Shown here: positions 11,834-26,065 of the stretch, piece by piece
Layout of the letters: each line of letters opens with the position of its first letter
Position numbering within the stretch: the stretch's first letter is position 1
Assembly: GCA_008477525.1 (NCBI GenBank)
Contig: SPDT01000010.1
Coordinates: 1,798,001 to 1,862,000 of the forward strand
Source: Hypomyces perniciosus
Taxonomy: Eukaryota > Ascomycota > Sordariomycetes > Hypocreales > Hypocreaceae
DNA: 64,000 bases
Reading direction: 5' to 3'
Notes under the pieces: model-generated
Databases searched by the model: none
Seen by the model: the letters and a program-made list of their open reading frames with translations, nothing else
What the model was told of the DNA's origin: nothing
Translations under genes and position numbers: made by a program

Positions 11834-12099
11834 TGTAATAGGCGTGGCCTTTTATTATAGCTGATAATAGGGCGCTATAGAATTATCTATTTAAAGCTAA
11901 GGAGCAGGAGAATGGAAAGGGGGACTATCTAGCTATATATATCGATCTATAAGGCAGTGGTATATGTGCGCGTAGGCCTAAGGCTTATACAATGCCCGCT
12001 ATATATATATATACATTAGTAGGTCCAGGAAATATAGGGAATTATAGTGCTGGGCTTGGTAAAGCTAAGGTCCTTCTTAATTAGGTCTAACCTATAATA
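11834..12099 (-). repeat. 3' LTR of E-2 (266 bp)
   Basis: Reverse complement of the E LTR. It is bounded on the right by a C-run that is the polypurine tract on the minus strand (12,102-12,109), which identifies it as the 3' LTR. Confidence 0.85.
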
Positions 12100-12109
12100 T
12101 TACCCCCCC

Positions 12110-12828
12110 TATTAAGCCAGTTATTTCCTATATTTCCTCTTTGCGGGAGTATATTCCTTAAAGGGCCTATCTATAGTCTCAATAAGCCTATATCTCTCTA
12201 TATAAATATTTAAGGCAGCTATATCTTTTAATAAGATAATAGGCTTTTAAGTTAACTTTATATATCCCTTTTAATATATAAGCGCTTTACGGAATATACT
12301 GCAGCTTTATTTCTTTATTTTAATATAAAGGATCTTTTTTACCTTTTATTTATCCTTACCTTTTATATATATAAAAGGGGGTTAAAAGTTATTATTTTAC
12401 TGCTTAGGTAAAGGGTTATTAGCTATTTATTATAATAGGTTAAGATAAAAGTGCAGATAAATTCTTATAAGTATATTTAATTTAATTATATAAAAGTTAA
12501 ATACCTTTATTACTAAATATTTATAGTAAAGTATATTTAGCTTTTTATTAAAATGTAAGGATTTATAGTTATTAAAGTAAAGCTATACTTTATCTTTAAC
12601 TTTAAATCTTTTAGTTAATCATTTATATTTATTAGCAGTATTTTTATTTTATTAATATATTACTATTAAATTAGCTTATATAAAGATTTTTTTTTAAATA
12701 TTAAAGCAGTTTTTTTACTCAACGTTTATTTAAATCTATAATTTTTTACTTTATATTTTAACTGTAATATAATAAAAATACTTTAATATAATAATTATAT
12801 TTAAAGAAACAAAGGCTTAACTAGGTTA
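12110..12828 (-). pseudogene. E-2 pol, C-terminal piece
   Basis: This is the minus-strand counterpart of E-1 10.2-10.98 kb, covering the end of integrase and the chromodomain (about 12,180-12,360). It ends at the target duplication of solo LTR-A copy 2. Stops are RIP-type. Confidence 0.65.
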
Positions 12829-12833
12829 TAAAG

Positions 12834-13414
12834 TGTTAAATTAACAAGGTTATACTGAACCTCATTTATGTGTAGCTTCTAGGAAGCTGCATACAACGCA
12901 GCAATGAGGAAACAACTGAGAGTCTAGTTGGGTTAATAATGGATAAACAATTGAATTGTAACTGATCTAATAGCTAGAAGCTATAGAATATCTAGTGTAT
13001 GTGCGGCTGGTGTAGAAGTGATTGTATGAACAATAGCTTTGTCTTCTATAATAGTCCTCCGACTAGATAATAGGAATGCGGCGGCAGAATTGGGTTCGTG
13101 GCCCCATTCCTATTTTCCGCAAAATTCATTTATATAGGAAATCGTCCAAATCGACTCACGGCCATACAAACAGGAAACCATTTTGGTCAGATTTTTCACA
13201 ATAGCCATTGTGGCCATTGTATTGAGTCTAGGGTAGGCGGGGTAGCTGGTCCTAGCTCAATTGTTATCGTTAAAGATAACAGAAATTTCCTGACTTACAC
13301 CAAAGTTCCTCCAGGGACTCGGTCCTAGCGTCGGGCCTAATTCCGGGTCTAGCCGGAATAGGAAGGTTACCTAATTACATAGAGATCCTTGCTTTTTAGC
13401 CCTCCTTTTTAACA
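12834..13414 (-). repeat. Solo LTR-A copy 2 (581 bp, TSD TAAAG)
   Basis: Both flanks carry TAAAG (12,829-12,833 and 13,415-13,419). It is among the least mutated copies of the family; the strand opposite to the LTR sense still keeps a 76-codon open frame that has no coding support. It sits inside E-2 pol. Confidence 0.9.
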
Positions 13415-13419
13415 TAAAG

Positions 13420-16400
13420 TTTATATAGTTATTTAATATTAATTAAATTACTAAAAGCTAGTTTCTTTAATCCTTTTAGTTATAATTAATATATATTTAT
13501 AAGTATACTTAAATCTTTTAATTCGCTTACTTTAAGCTACTATTAGTCTATAGGTCATATATAGTATTAAATTATTATTTTATTTTTATTAATTAATAAA
13601 ATACTTTTTAGAATTTATTAATTGAATTAAACCCTTTATTATTTATAATAGATTTAAATATACTATAAAATTAATAATAGTATTAAAAGAAGCATTATAT
13701 ATAGGCCTTTATTCTTATACTCTTTATAGCTTTTAATATAACTGCTTTAATAAATTCATTTACTATTACCTATAAATACTAAGCATTAAAGGGATTAGTT
13801 AAAGGAAGTTTAATAATAAAATCTATTATTAAATCGCTTTATATATATAAAAGGATTAATAAAGGTTTAAAAAGACTATACTTTTAAATCCTTTATATAT
13901 ACCCTTTTCTGCAAATACTGCAGTTCTTTATAAATTATTATATAATCTAAAAAAAACTAAGCCAGTAAAATTTTTAAAATACTATTATAAAAGTACTATT
14001 TTAATTAAAGTAGCAAGCTATTACGATATTATACTTAACTTATATAATATATACATATAGTATTATCTTTATTTTATTTACTTTTACTAGAATTTAAATT
14101 TAATTACAGAAAGTAAAATAAAATTATTTATTAATTATATAGTCTATAATCTAAACCTTTAAATAAAGGTTAAAAAGGAAGCTGCATTCTTTTAGCTTTA
14201 CTATTATATATACTTTTTAAGAGTTAAAGTTAATTTATATTAACTAGTCTTAAAGTTACCGCAGTTTTAAATTATTATTAAATATTTACATTTAAAGGAT
14301 TAAGATATTAATAATTTCTAATTAGCGGATTGCTTTTAAGGTTATTAAAAGTAGCTATATATAATAGCCTCATTCCTGTTTATTATCCTTATCCTTTAAT
14401 TAATTTTATTTTTGATAATTAAAGGCATTAAAAATAACTGCTTTATTGCTAAGTTAATACTATATTATTATATTGAATTATAAAAGGAATTCGGCTAAAT
14501 AAATCTGCCTCTTTAAAAGCGTTTAATATATTATAAAATACTATAGATTCTTATAATCTAAAATTATAATAAAAGGTCTACTGCTTTATAATTTAGCCCT
14601 TTATTCTTTTAAGCAGTAAATAGTAGCCAGTATCTCTTTATTATAGGTCAAGTAATTATATTTAGCTAGGCTTAATCTTTATAAATAGTATATAATAATA
14701 TTATATTTTCCCTACTTATCTTTTTATAATAATACGCCTTTAAATATATATTTAAAATAGTTTAGCTTAATAAATATTTTTTTATTTAAGTCTTATACTT
14801 AAAGTATTAAGGTTTTATAAAAGTAGCGCTTTAATTTATTAAAAGCAGGTTTTTTATGATTTTGTTATTAAAAACAACCCCCTTTTTTATTAAATAAATA
14901 AAAGGGAGTATTATATATAAAAAGCTAAAGATAAAAATATAGTAGTAGTTAATAAATTTAAAGAAACTTTATATATTTATTACTAATACAAAGGCTATTT
15001 ATTTATAGATTACTTACTGCTTTTTAAGGTTATAGGTAATACTTTTCCTGCTTATATAATAAAGCTAAAGTATTTAACCGTTTTTTAAATAAAGGAGCAC
15101 TTTACTAGGTTAAAGTATAAATTAATATTTATAAAAGCACAGAGTATATATTATACCTTTTTTATATAATTATTAAATAAACTGTTTAAATATATTAAAA
15201 TATTATTAATGTATATAGTAGTAAAGTTATTTAAAAAAAAGTAAAGTATATAGTTAATAAACTATTAAAATATTATTAAAGCGCTAGTAAACTTAAATAA
15301 TATAACTTTTTAATTATATTATTTATAATATATATAAAAGTCAGTTTTATATTTATCTCTTTTTATAATATACATTTTATAAAAAGTAGCTATTATATTA
15401 AATTTAATAAATTACTTTATTTAAATAAAGCTATTTAAAATCTTTCTAAAAATAAAGGTAAAGGGTAGCGATTTTATTATATAATTATATTAAAAGTATA
15501 GTAGTTTATATAAAAGTATACTCCTCCTTTTAGCTTATAAGTAAAAAGTATTAATATAGTAGCAGTTAAGCTATTAATATAAATAAACCCTTTATTAAAC
15601 AGATTAAAAAGGGTTTTATATAGTATTAATAGCTTTTCTTGCAATATATTATATAAAAGGCCTTATAAAAACTTTAATTTATTATTATCTTTATTGCGCT
15701 TTAAAGAGATGTTATAGTTAACATTTAGCCTTTAAGGCAGTAACTTTACTGCTTTTTAAATAAAGAATAATAGGTAGAATTTATTATAAAGCTTAAAAGG
15801 AATAGTTTCTTTTTAATTTATTAATTCTTTTAATTAAAGCGCTTTTTAATATCTATTAATATAATAATATAGAGATAAAATATATATTCTTTGCCAGATT
15901 ATTATATATAATAATATTTTATTTAAAAGGTTAAGGTAGATATAAGTTAAGCAGTTTATCTAGCTTATATACCTTTAAGTTTTAGATTACCTAAAAATCA
16001 CAGTTAAATATCTGCTTTTTAATAAAAAATCTACTGCATAGCAGTATTATAAATTATACTATTTACTTCTCTTTATAGTTTTTTAAAAAGTAGGTTATAA
16101 TCTAGACCTTTAGCTATATATATATATAAGTATTAAATATAGCTATAAAGCTTAAGTAAATTATAGCTATAAAGCTAGTTATGATTAATAGATTTTCTTT
16201 AAAAAAGCTATTTAATTACTATTCTTTAATTGCAATTTAAAAAAGGCAAAGTTTCTTTATAAAGGAGTATTTTATAATAATATAGTAATTACAATTAATA
16301 TTAAATAAAGCAATGATTTATATATTCTTTATTTTAGCCTATATTATTATTAATTTACTATTTATTTATTATTTAAACCTTTTTTATTTATTAACTTTTA

Positions 16401-16878
16401 CTTTATTTAACTTAATATTTAATTTTATATGAAAGCTATTTTTTAATAATCCATTAGAAAAGTTAAAGTCACTATTAAATTTAATGGTTTAAAGTTTTTA
16501 CTCCTTTTAGGCTTATACTTTAATTTTATAGACTTTATTAATATAAGCTTTAGATTTTCCTTTTAAAGGCTTATAGGCACTTTTAAGCTAAATGTTTAAA
16601 GGAATTACAGTAAAAGTATACCTAACCCTTTTTACTTAAAGGGGAATCTTTACACTATTAATTCTTAATACAGTTAATACTAGTGATTTATATATCCCTT
16701 ATATAGTTATAAATATAATATTTAATATATTTATTGCCTTTAGCCTTTATATTCTTTAAACCTTTATTTATTATAAAGGAGGCAGCCTTTATAGGTATAG
16801 TAAATTTATCGCAATCTAATTGCTTAATTTTACTAGCAATATTTTAAACTTGCTTTAGCTAACAATTATATTCTTGCG
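13420..16878 (-). pseudogene. E-2 pol, central piece
   Basis: Minus-strand Gypsy pol between solo LTR-A copy 2 and element D. RNase H is visible at about 14,500-14,660. The piece near 16,720-16,870 matches E-1 around 6,590-6,700 in reverse, so gag and most of pol lie here. No frame is intact. Confidence 0.7.
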
Positions 16879-16883
16879 GGAGG

Positions 16884-17145
16884 TGTTAGAGACCCTCTTT
16901 AAAGCAGACAGATCAGGTAAAGGGCTGCGACCTTAAGGAACAGTAAAGGAGGTTAAAGAGCAGTCACTTAAAGGCAAAATAGGTACTAATAAGCAGGTAA
17001 TAAGCCAGAAACTAATAGTTAGGTATAGCAGTAGTAGTTTACTAGTCTTTAAAGTCTTATATTTTTAAAGACTATAGTTACTTTTATATATATATTCCGG
17101 CCTATATAATATTATAAAAGCTCTAAAGCTTTTAATCTCTTAATA
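16884..17145 (-). repeat. 3' LTR of element D (262 bp)
   Basis: On the plus strand it starts TGTTAGAGACCC and ends with TCTCTTAATA, giving inverted termini. The other copies are at 23,733-23,993 and, partly, at 63,959-64,000. Its sense strand is minus, judged by the adjoining polypurine tract. Confidence 0.85.
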
Positions 17146-17164
17146 GGCTGCCCCCCCTTTTATA
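17146..17164 (-). other. Polypurine tract of element D
   Basis: A C-run followed by TTTTATA on the plus strand is the minus-strand tract AAAAGGGGGGG next to the 3' LTR. Confidence 0.75.
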
Positions 17165-20100
17165 GTATTAACTTTAATACTAGTAAGGACTTTATATTTA
17201 ACTAGCTTTTTTCTAGCTCTTAATACCCTAATATTATACTAAATAGTAATTATTTCTTATATAAATGCTTTTTTAAATCTTAGACTTAAATATTTTAATA
17301 TATATTTAATAGCTTAAAAAGTTTCTAACTTTATAGTTTAAAGTATACTTTTATATAATTAAATTTAAAGGGTAGCGAAGAGATTTTATATAATAAGCTA
17401 ACTTTTCGCTGCTAATATATAAATAATTTACTTGATTTTTCTTTTCCTAATTTATTATTATATATACTATATATATCTTTACTTTACTTTTCTTTTTACT
17501 TATAACTTTATTTCTTATTTACTTTTCTCTTTTCTTTTTTTTCTTTCTTTTTTTTTCTTTTCTTTTTAGCCCTTCTCTTTATATAGCGGCTTTTCCTATA
17601 AATATTTCTTTTTTTCGCCTCTCTTTATTAGCGAATTTATTATATAATAACAGTTCTCTTTTTTAAATTTAGCCTATAACTATAAATCTCCTTTTTCCTT
17701 TTATAATAAATATTACTACTTTATAAGTTTTCTATAGTTAATCTTTTACTATAACTTCTTATTTAATATACTTATAGCTTGATATTAGAGAATAACAGTA
17801 ATTCTGCAGTATTTAAGAACCTTAATATAGTAAACCTGTCTTTACTTACAGCTAATACTATCTTAATTGCATCTCTATTAAAATACCCTCCCTTTAAGAT
17901 TACTATACCTTTACAAGTAAAATGCTATAAAGCTGCTAATAACTTAATCCAGTAAATATTTTAATATAAATATAGCTATTAGCTACTGTTAATTTACTAT
18001 AAATACTCTGCTTTATATTATTATTATTATAACCTTTTAATTAAATAAAATACAAAATTAAAAACAAACTGCCTTAATATTATAATAATAAATATAAGTT
18101 TTATACAATTAAAAAGTAAAACTTTCTATATTAACTTATATTATATTAACTGCTGTTAAAGAATATTTGTATTATTTTGTAAATAATAAATTATATAATA
18201 TAGTTGCCTATTAATTTATTAATATTATTAAAGTATTAATTTAATATTTTTAAAAATCCTTTATTAATAAAGTAAATATGTTACTATTACTTTTTTATTA
18301 TATAATAGCAGTTAATAAATAATTAATTTATAATAATACTACTATAGATTTAATATAAAAAGAACCTTATATTAATATAGTAGAAATTAAATCTAGTTAA
18401 ACTATAAAAAAAAGTTTATAGTAAATAAATAGTATTACTATTAAAACTTAAAGCACTTAAACCTTTGAATTACTTTTAATTAAATAAACTCTTTTACTAC
18501 TATTACTGTTATTTTATATATTTTTATTTTAAGATATATTTTTCTATTTATAATAGGCAGTTTTTTATTAATTACTATATAATATATTAATATATTAAAA
18601 TCCTTAAATTTCTTTAAATATATTTTACTATTATAAAAGATTACAATAAAGTATTATTTCAAAATAAAGAGAATTAGCTATTATTTAATAATAGTATTGC
18701 TATTTATTTACTATAAAATATATACTATTATAAATTTATTTTTTATTTTTAATTAATTAATTAAAACTATATAATACTTTACTCTTTTTAATTTTATAAC
18801 GCTTGATAATAATAGCTAGTTATTTATTAATAAATTGTTATTTATACTTTTAAATTAATTTAATATTAATAAAATTATGTTTCTTTTATTAAATATTATT
18901 AATTTTTAAATAGTTTCTTTATTTAATTAAATATAAGCGCTATATTCCTTTATATTTATAATTAATAATTGTTTTAACTTTAAATATCTTTTTAGTATTA
19001 AAAGGGTAATTTATTAGCTTAAAAAGTTTTCCTTTATAGTTATAATATAGCTTAAGATTTATAATATTAAAAGTATTATAGATTTTAATAAAAGATAAAA
19101 GATAAAACTAATATATTAATCTATTTATTCTAATTTAATATTTAATCTAGTAAAAATTAATATACTTTTTAGTAAATTCTTTACTAAATCGCTAGAATTT
19201 TAAATATTTTATAGACAATAATATTTAATTGCTAATAGTAAATTTCTTTTTAAATTAATAAATATTATATTACTTTTTATATTTTTTTTAACTTTATTAT
19301 AAAGTTTATGTAATTATTTTATAGGTAATTTAAAGCTTTTTTACCTTCATAATAGTATTAATATAATACTTATAATAAGTTAATCAATTATAACTTAAAG
19401 TATTAAACTTATAGTTAAATAATAAAAAAGCTAATAAATAGCTAGTTATAGAATATTTAATATTATTATAGATAAACTAGATAAAAGATAATTTTTATAG
19501 CCAGTTATTTTATGATTTACTATAAAAAATATAAATAATACTTCAAAGTTTAATTTTACTGTTTAGTTTAATTATTAGTTTAAAGGTAAAAAATAATACT
19601 AAATTACTATTTATAAATAAATAAATAATAGAAACTTTACTAAAATTTAAATTTAAATAATTAATCTTTATTAAAAATAATTCCTTATAGTATTTTAAAA
19701 ATTAAATAAATATATTTTATAAAAGAATTAATAACTTTACTATTTATAATATATACTATCATAAATATATATAAAATATATTTTATATATTAATTAATAA
19801 TAATAAAAATTATATTATATAAATATTTGCTTTTATAATTTAAAATTTCTAGTAAATCTATAATAAAATCTATAGAAATTTCTTTAAAAGGTTTTTTTAC
19901 TATCAATAATAAAGTAAATTTATTGTAAAGTTAATAGGTTTTTACCTTTATTATTTACTAAATATAATATATAAATATATAGTGTTTAATATTTTACGTT
20001 ATACTTTACTCAAAATAGGTTAATATAATATATTTTAAAGTATAATTAACGTTTTAAGATTTAGCAGTTAAATTATTATAAAGTAATATTAAAATTTCAA

Positions 20101-23100
20101 TATAAAAGCCTATTAATATATAGACTTTACTTTAATAGTAAATTAGCTAATTATTATTAATAACCTAATTGTTACTATAAAAATATATTAATTACTCTTT
20201 AACTTTAAACCTTTTATTAAATAAAGTAATCTTTTTATTAAATTTATAAGATAGTTAAGTATAAAGACTTTTATAGTTTTAGCAGTAAACTTATAGTAGT
20301 TTATTATATAACCTATAAACTAGCAGCTATTATAACTTTAGCTACTATACTTTACAGGTAAATTATTTATTTAACAGTATTTAATCCTTATCTTTTAATT
20401 TAAAGTAACATGAAAATAATAGTTTTATTTACAGGCAACTTTATATATTTTTAATTACTATAATATACTGCTATCAATCCCTTTAGTTTATATAAGCTAT
20501 TAGCTTTTATACTATAAAAATGCTATAGAATTATTAATATATAGCTTTACTGTAATTTTTTAATTTTAATAAGATTATAAAAATCAAAATATTAAGATAA
20601 AGTATTAATAGGGTTTAATTTCCCTAGCCAATATTTAATATAAAAATTAAATAAAGTTAATATATTAAAAGGCTTTACCTACTAATATAAAGCTTTTATT
20701 TATCTATAAAGTAATAATAATTAAATAGTCTATTATAACCTAAATCTCTATACTTATATAAGCCAGATAATATCTTTATATTTAAACAGTCTTTATAATA
20801 GTAAGAAATTTAATATTAAAGGTATAGTAATATAATTTAAAATTATTTAGCTTTTTTAATATATATACTATAAAGTGCTAAGTATTTCATTAATATTAAG
20901 CTAATACTACCTTAATTATATAGTTTAATATATTTATCTCTATATAAATTAGCGCTTTTCAGTTATAATATATTAAAATAGGTTTTTTTAAAAACCTTTT
21001 GTAAACTATTAAAAAGTTTTAAAAGTATTAGGTTTTAACTGTAAAAAACGTTCTTACTTCCTATAAGTAAAATTTCTTAAAAGTGCTATAATTTTACTAT
21101 AATTTTTAATAAAGTAATAGTAAAACCCTATAAATCCTAGAAATATAAAAGTATTCTAGATGCTTTTAAATACTAGCTATTTAATAATAGTTTAAATATA
21201 TAACTATTTTATGTTAATTTTATTAAAGATAATAATATATTTAAAAAAGGTATTTGAGTAATATAAAAAATATATTTATTAATATTAATATATAGCTTTA
21301 TATTTTATAGCTTTTTAAAAACTTAGTAAATATATTATATATACTCTTTAAAAGTATAGCTATAAATGAATATATTATTAAAATATATAATATAAATAAA
21401 ATTAACTAAATCTTATAGTATATCATTAATATATTACTAAAAAGTTATAGGGGAATTTATAATGTTAAACGGTATAATATTATACTTAAAGTATTTATAT
21501 TAATAGTAAAATACTATCTTTTATTTTATTTTTATAAATAAGTATTTAATAGTATATATCCTTTAAATTAAACTTTATAAAAATCTTAATATATAACAGT
21601 TTGTTCACAGTTTTAAAAATTAATAATAAAAAAGTATAATTCTCAAAAATTATTTTATTTACAATATAAAGATTAATATATATTTATAGATAACTGCCTT
21701 TTTTTAATATAAAAATTATAAAGCCATTTATAAAACTAATAGACTATTAAATCTATACATTTTATACTGCTTTTTCTAAATATTTACAGAAAACTTTTAG
21801 CTTTTTAAGTATTAAATTATAGATAAAACTTTATAAAGGCATTTTTTAATTTTTTAATTTAATAATATACTATTAATTTACTAATATATTAACAGCCTCC
21901 TTTATAGAAAAAACACTAATAAAGTTATAGTATATAAGCAGTAATTTTAAATATAAAGCTAATTTATAGTCTTTTAAAGAAATAGCTTTATTTAAGCTAA
22001 AAAATAATAAATCTTTTAAAGCTTTTAGCTTAACTTTCAACTTTGTTTCAATTACTAATATAAAAGCTACTTAAATTTCTTTAATAGTTTATTATAACTG
22101 CTTTTTAAAGGCTATTAAAATAATAAAACCTCTAGTTAAAGAATAATTCTATTAATTATATTTCTATAAAAAGGTAAAATCAGGTTCCTAAAATTAAAAT
22201 GTTTTTAAAATAAAGTCTTTTAAAATATTAGCAATAATATAATAAAATAGCTATTTCTTTTCTACTCTTTAATTATTAACTATCTTTATAAGTATATTTA
22301 TATAGCTATAGGCTATAGCAGAAATACCTAAAAGAATAGCAGTAAGCTTTAAAGCTAATAATAGACCCTTTAATTGATCCTTTTATTATAAAAGAATAAT
22401 ATAAATATTACTGTGAAGATTAAATAAAGTATTTATATACTATTAATAGCCATTTAACTGCATTTTCTTTAATTATCTTATAAGTAAATCTATATAGCTA
22501 TTATATTTTTAGGCTTAATAAACTGTAGGTTTAGTATTTTTATTAATAAAGTATAGCTAAATAAAGTTATTATACTTTTTAGTAATATAATATTTACTAT
22601 TATACTTTATATAATTAAAAGCTTAATATAAAGTCTTATAGTAAAAACTAATATTTTTCTAGTAAATTACTAAATTTAATAGGTTTTTCAATTCCTTTAA
22701 ACCTTTAAATACTTTAATTATTTAATTCTTTAAAGCATTAGCAGTATAAGTTTAATATAATCCCTGCTAATTAGTAAATTTAACTTTTTTATATCTTCTT
22801 TAAAATTAAGATTCTTATAAAAAGCCACTTATATTACCAGTATAGCTATATATAAAAGTTTTAGCGATTATATTAATATAAATTAACTTTTGCTAGGTTA
22901 TAAGGATTTTATAGTAAAGTATTTATTTATTTATTATAAAAGAAAAATACTATAAGAATATATCAATGTTAAGTTATAATAAAGTTATTTTAAAGAATTT
23001 ACTTTTAATAATTTTAAATTAAAAGAGAAATAATTAAAAACTTTATTTAGCAGCTTAATATAAGCAAAAAATCTATAAAGTCACCTTATAGTATTTAATT

Positions 23101-23732
23101 AAACTATTACAATTAATATTTTTAAGCTATTAATAAAATTTATTTTAAATAATTAATTAAGCTAATTTACTTTTCTTTTTAAAATAATTAACCTATTACT
23201 ATTAAATATCTCTTTTTAAATAAAAAATAATATAAGTAATTTTATAAACTGCGTAAAAAAAGTATTAAAGGATAATTTAAATTGCCTTTTAATAATAATA
23301 AAAAACGTCTATAATTTTACTTAAAACTGTCCTTTATAATAAAAAACTTAAATTTATACTTTACTTTAATTACCTTTATAAAATTATTTTAAACTAATAG
23401 TATATAATAGGCTAATTATAGGCAATAAACCTTTAATCTTTAAAAGTTTAAAAAAGAAATTTTCCCTTTTAAGAAAAGTATTTAAATATTTCCTTTTTAA
23501 GTATATTTACTATTGATCTTTTACTTATTAAATGCAAGTATTAAGTTTTTCTTCTATAAGTAAAGTACTATTTAAAAGGCTTAGTTAATAATTTAAAAGA
23601 GTAGTTTTATTTAAAAGTCTTTATATTTAAAATCTAGCCTTTTTATTAAAAGTAAGCTAATTATTTACTGCTAAAAGTATCTTTAACTTTAATAGTCTTT
23701 CTACCTTTATTAAAAATAAAGAGAGCTTAATA
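17165..23732 (-). pseudogene. Element D gag-pol relic
   Basis: 6.6 kb of extremely AT-rich, stop-riddled sequence. The connecting region after the RT active site can be read on the minus strand at 21,060-21,170 by its FLGF...FYYYFIKNYSKI signature. I could not place gag, protease or a chromodomain with confidence. No gene other than this relic is visible in the stretch. Confidence 0.6.
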
Positions 23733-23993
23733 TATTAAAGACTTTTTTTAAGGTAAACGGATTAAGTAAAGGCTATAACTTTAAAGAAAAGTAAAGGAGG
23801 TTAAAGAGCAGTTATTTAAAGGCGAAATAGGTATTAATAAACAGGTAATAAGCCAGAAATTAATAGTTAAGTATAGCAGTAGTAGTTTACTAGTCTCTAA
23901 AGTCTTATATCTTTAGGGACTATAGTTGCTTTTATATATATATTCCGGCCTATATAATATTATAAGAGCTCTAGAGCTTCCGGTCTCTTAATA
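23733..23993 (-). repeat. 5' LTR of element D (261 bp)
   Basis: It aligns with 16,884-17,145; the differences I read are mostly C/T or G/A. It is followed on the right by the GGAGG target duplication. Confidence 0.85.
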
Positions 23994-23998
23994 GGAGG

Positions 23999-24684
23999 TT
24001 AACTATAATTAAACTGTATTGCAGCTTTAAAGAAAAGGCTCTTTTAAAGAATGTAATCTTTACTTAATCTATTTAATTTTCCCTGCTAGCTTTAAAAAGC
24101 TTTTATTTAAACTTTAATAAAAAAGATAAAAAAACTAGCTCTTTTTTCTATTACAGTATTTAAAGCTTTTTATTAATATAAACTGAAGACTTTAATTTTT
24201 ATAGCTTTAATTAAAGTATATTATAAAGTTTTAAAGGTTATATTTGCCTCTTTATTTATTTAAAAAATAATAAGTAGCTATTATTTATTAAAGTTTAGTT
24301 TTAAAGTAGCTATTAATAAAATACTAGAGATCTTTATTGCCTATATAAAGATATTTATTAAAAGTTATCTTATTATATATCTACTATACTTGAACTATAT
24401 ATTTACTTTACTTCCTTAAAAACTTTAAAGGGTTAAAAAGGGTTTCCGCCTCTTTTAAAGTAGTATACTAGTCTATAAAAGAGGCAGCGCTTCCTTTATA
24501 TTATTCCTTTTAATATTAAGCGCTTATACAATAACGTTTATCTACTTTATAATCGGCTATATTAATTAGTTAACTAAAGTAATAACTTACTCCTCGCTAA
24601 GGCTAGAGTTATTATTGTTAGTAAAGCTAACTATTTTAATATATATAAGGAATTAATAAAATTAAGAGAAATAAGCTTTAAATA
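23999..24684 (-). pseudogene. E-2 leader/gag start
   Basis: Sequence between the E-2 5' LTR and the element D insertion. It matches E-1 from 5,792 to about 6,550 in reverse and so holds the leader and start of gag. Not readable as protein. Confidence 0.6.
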
Positions 24685-24950
24685 TATAATGGGCGTAGCC
24701 TTTTATAGTAGCTGATAATAAGGCGCTATAGAATTATCTATTTAAAGCCAAAGAGCAGGAGAATGGAAAAGGGGATAATCTAGCTATATATATCGATCTA
24801 TAGGGCAGTGGTATATATGCGCGTAAGCCTAGGGCTTATACGATGCCCGATATATATATATATGCGTTAGTAGGTCCGGGAGATATAGGGAATTGTGGTG
24901 CCGGGCTTAGTATAGCTGAGGTCCTTCCTAATTGGGTCTAACCTATAATA
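24685..24950 (-). repeat. 5' LTR of E-2
   Basis: Reverse complement of the E LTR family, with element sequence continuing to its left. It ends at CCTATAATA and is followed by the right target duplication ATAAA. Confidence 0.85.
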
Positions 24951-25482
24951 ATAAATATATACAGGCTAAAAAGCTTTTAAAGAATCGTTATTATAGTAAT
25001 AAAATATACCTTTTATAGTAAATAGCCTATAAGTTAAATTAATTAATTTCTTATATATTTATATATTCTACTTTATTAATGATATATTTCTTAAGTTTAA
25101 TAGTATTTTAAAGTATTTAAAGCACTACTATAAAAAGGCTTTAATAAACCTATTAATAAATATAAAGTTAATAGAAAGATACAAAAACTATCAATAATAT
25201 TTTTTAATATTTTTATTAAAGCTATATATTTTATATATTAATACAATATAGGTAAATGTTAATTTATATACCTTTTTTAATTATAAAGTGTATAATTAAT
25301 TAATTATTATAATTAATATTTTATTTAGTATTAAAGTTAAATTTTATTTCTTAAAAAAGGCAATATAAAATTATGGCCTCTTTTATTATTTAAATAAAGG
25401 TAAGCAGTTTAGTTTTAGTTATAGATATATTAATAATACTTTAGTGTATTATATTTTATAGGATAAAGTTTAAAAATAATAT
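24951..25482 (-). pseudogene. C-2 RNase H end
   Basis: Minus-strand Copia sequence corresponding to the end of RNase H, with the terminal basic region decayed (IYKKLINLTYRLFTIKG). It is bordered on the right by the AATAT duplication of solo LTR-A copy 3 and on the left by E-2. Confidence 0.55.
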
Positions 25483-26060
25483 TATTAAAATAAAAAGGTT
25501 ATACTGAACCTTATTTATATATGGCTTTTAGGAAGCTGTATAGAACGCAGTAATAAGGAAACAACTAAGAGTTTACTGGGTAAATAATAGAATAAACAAT
25601 TGAATTGTATTTAATCTAATAGCTAGAAAGCTATAAAATATCTAGTAATATACAGCTATTATAGAAGTAATTGTAAAATAATGCTTTATCTTCTATAATA
25701 GTCCTTTAACCTAATAATAAATGTATGGTAGCAGAATTAGGTTTATAGCTGTATTCCTATTTTCCATAAAATTTATTTATATATAAAATCGCTTAAATCG
25801 ACTTACGGCTATACAAACAGAAAACCATTTTAGTTAGATTTCTTACAATACCTATTATAAGTATTATATTGAGTCTAGGGTAGGCGGGGTAGCTGGTCCT
25901 AGCTTAATTGTTATTGTTAAGGATAAGAGAGAATTCCTGACTTACACCAGAGTTCCTCTAGAACTTGGTCCTAGTATTGGGCCTAACTCTGGGTCTAGCC
26001 AGAATAGGAAGGTTATCCAAATACACTGAAATCCTTACTTTCTAGCCCTCCTTTTTAACA
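25483..26060 (-). repeat. Solo LTR-A copy 3 (578 bp, TSD AATAT)
   Basis: AATAT on both sides (25,478-25,482 and 26,061-26,065). More mutated than copies 2 and 5, including the terminal TGTT, now TATT on the plus strand. Confidence 0.9.
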
Positions 26061-26065
26061 AATAT

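Larger units (their letters stand above)
16884..23993 (-). mobile_element. Gypsy element D, full length, nested in E-2
   Basis: It has two LTRs in the same orientation (16,884-17,145 and 23,733-23,993) and an exact target duplication GGAGG (16,879-16,883 and 23,994-23,998). A polypurine tract on the minus strand (AAAAGGGGGGGCAG) abuts the left LTR, so the element reads leftwards. Total 7,110 bp. The internal part is the most AT-rich DNA in the window. Reverse transcriptase remnants are readable on the minus strand at about 21,060-21,170 (FLGFIGFYYYFIKNYSKI), which places it in Ty3/Gypsy. Confidence 0.9.
11834..24950 (-). mobile_element. Chromovirus E-2, full length, hosts element D and a solo LTR-A
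   Basis: This is a minus-strand copy of the E family: 5' LTR 24,685-24,950, 3' LTR 11,834-12,099. The target duplication is ATAAG (11,829-11,833) and ATAAA (24,951-24,955), one transition apart as expected after RIP. Removing LTR-A copy 2 and element D leaves about 5.4 kb, equal to E-1. RNase H is recognisable on the minus strand near 14,500-14,660 (NKEILATIYCLKE, DYKNL). E-1 and E-2 lie tail to tail, 571 bp apart. Confidence 0.9.

Noticed and set aside
13098..13328. 76-codon open frame, repeated in similar form at 52,594-52,878 (94 codons)
   Set aside because: Both lie on the antisense strand of solo LTR-A copies with exact target duplications. The frame survives only because these copies are little RIP-mutated; nothing suggests translation.
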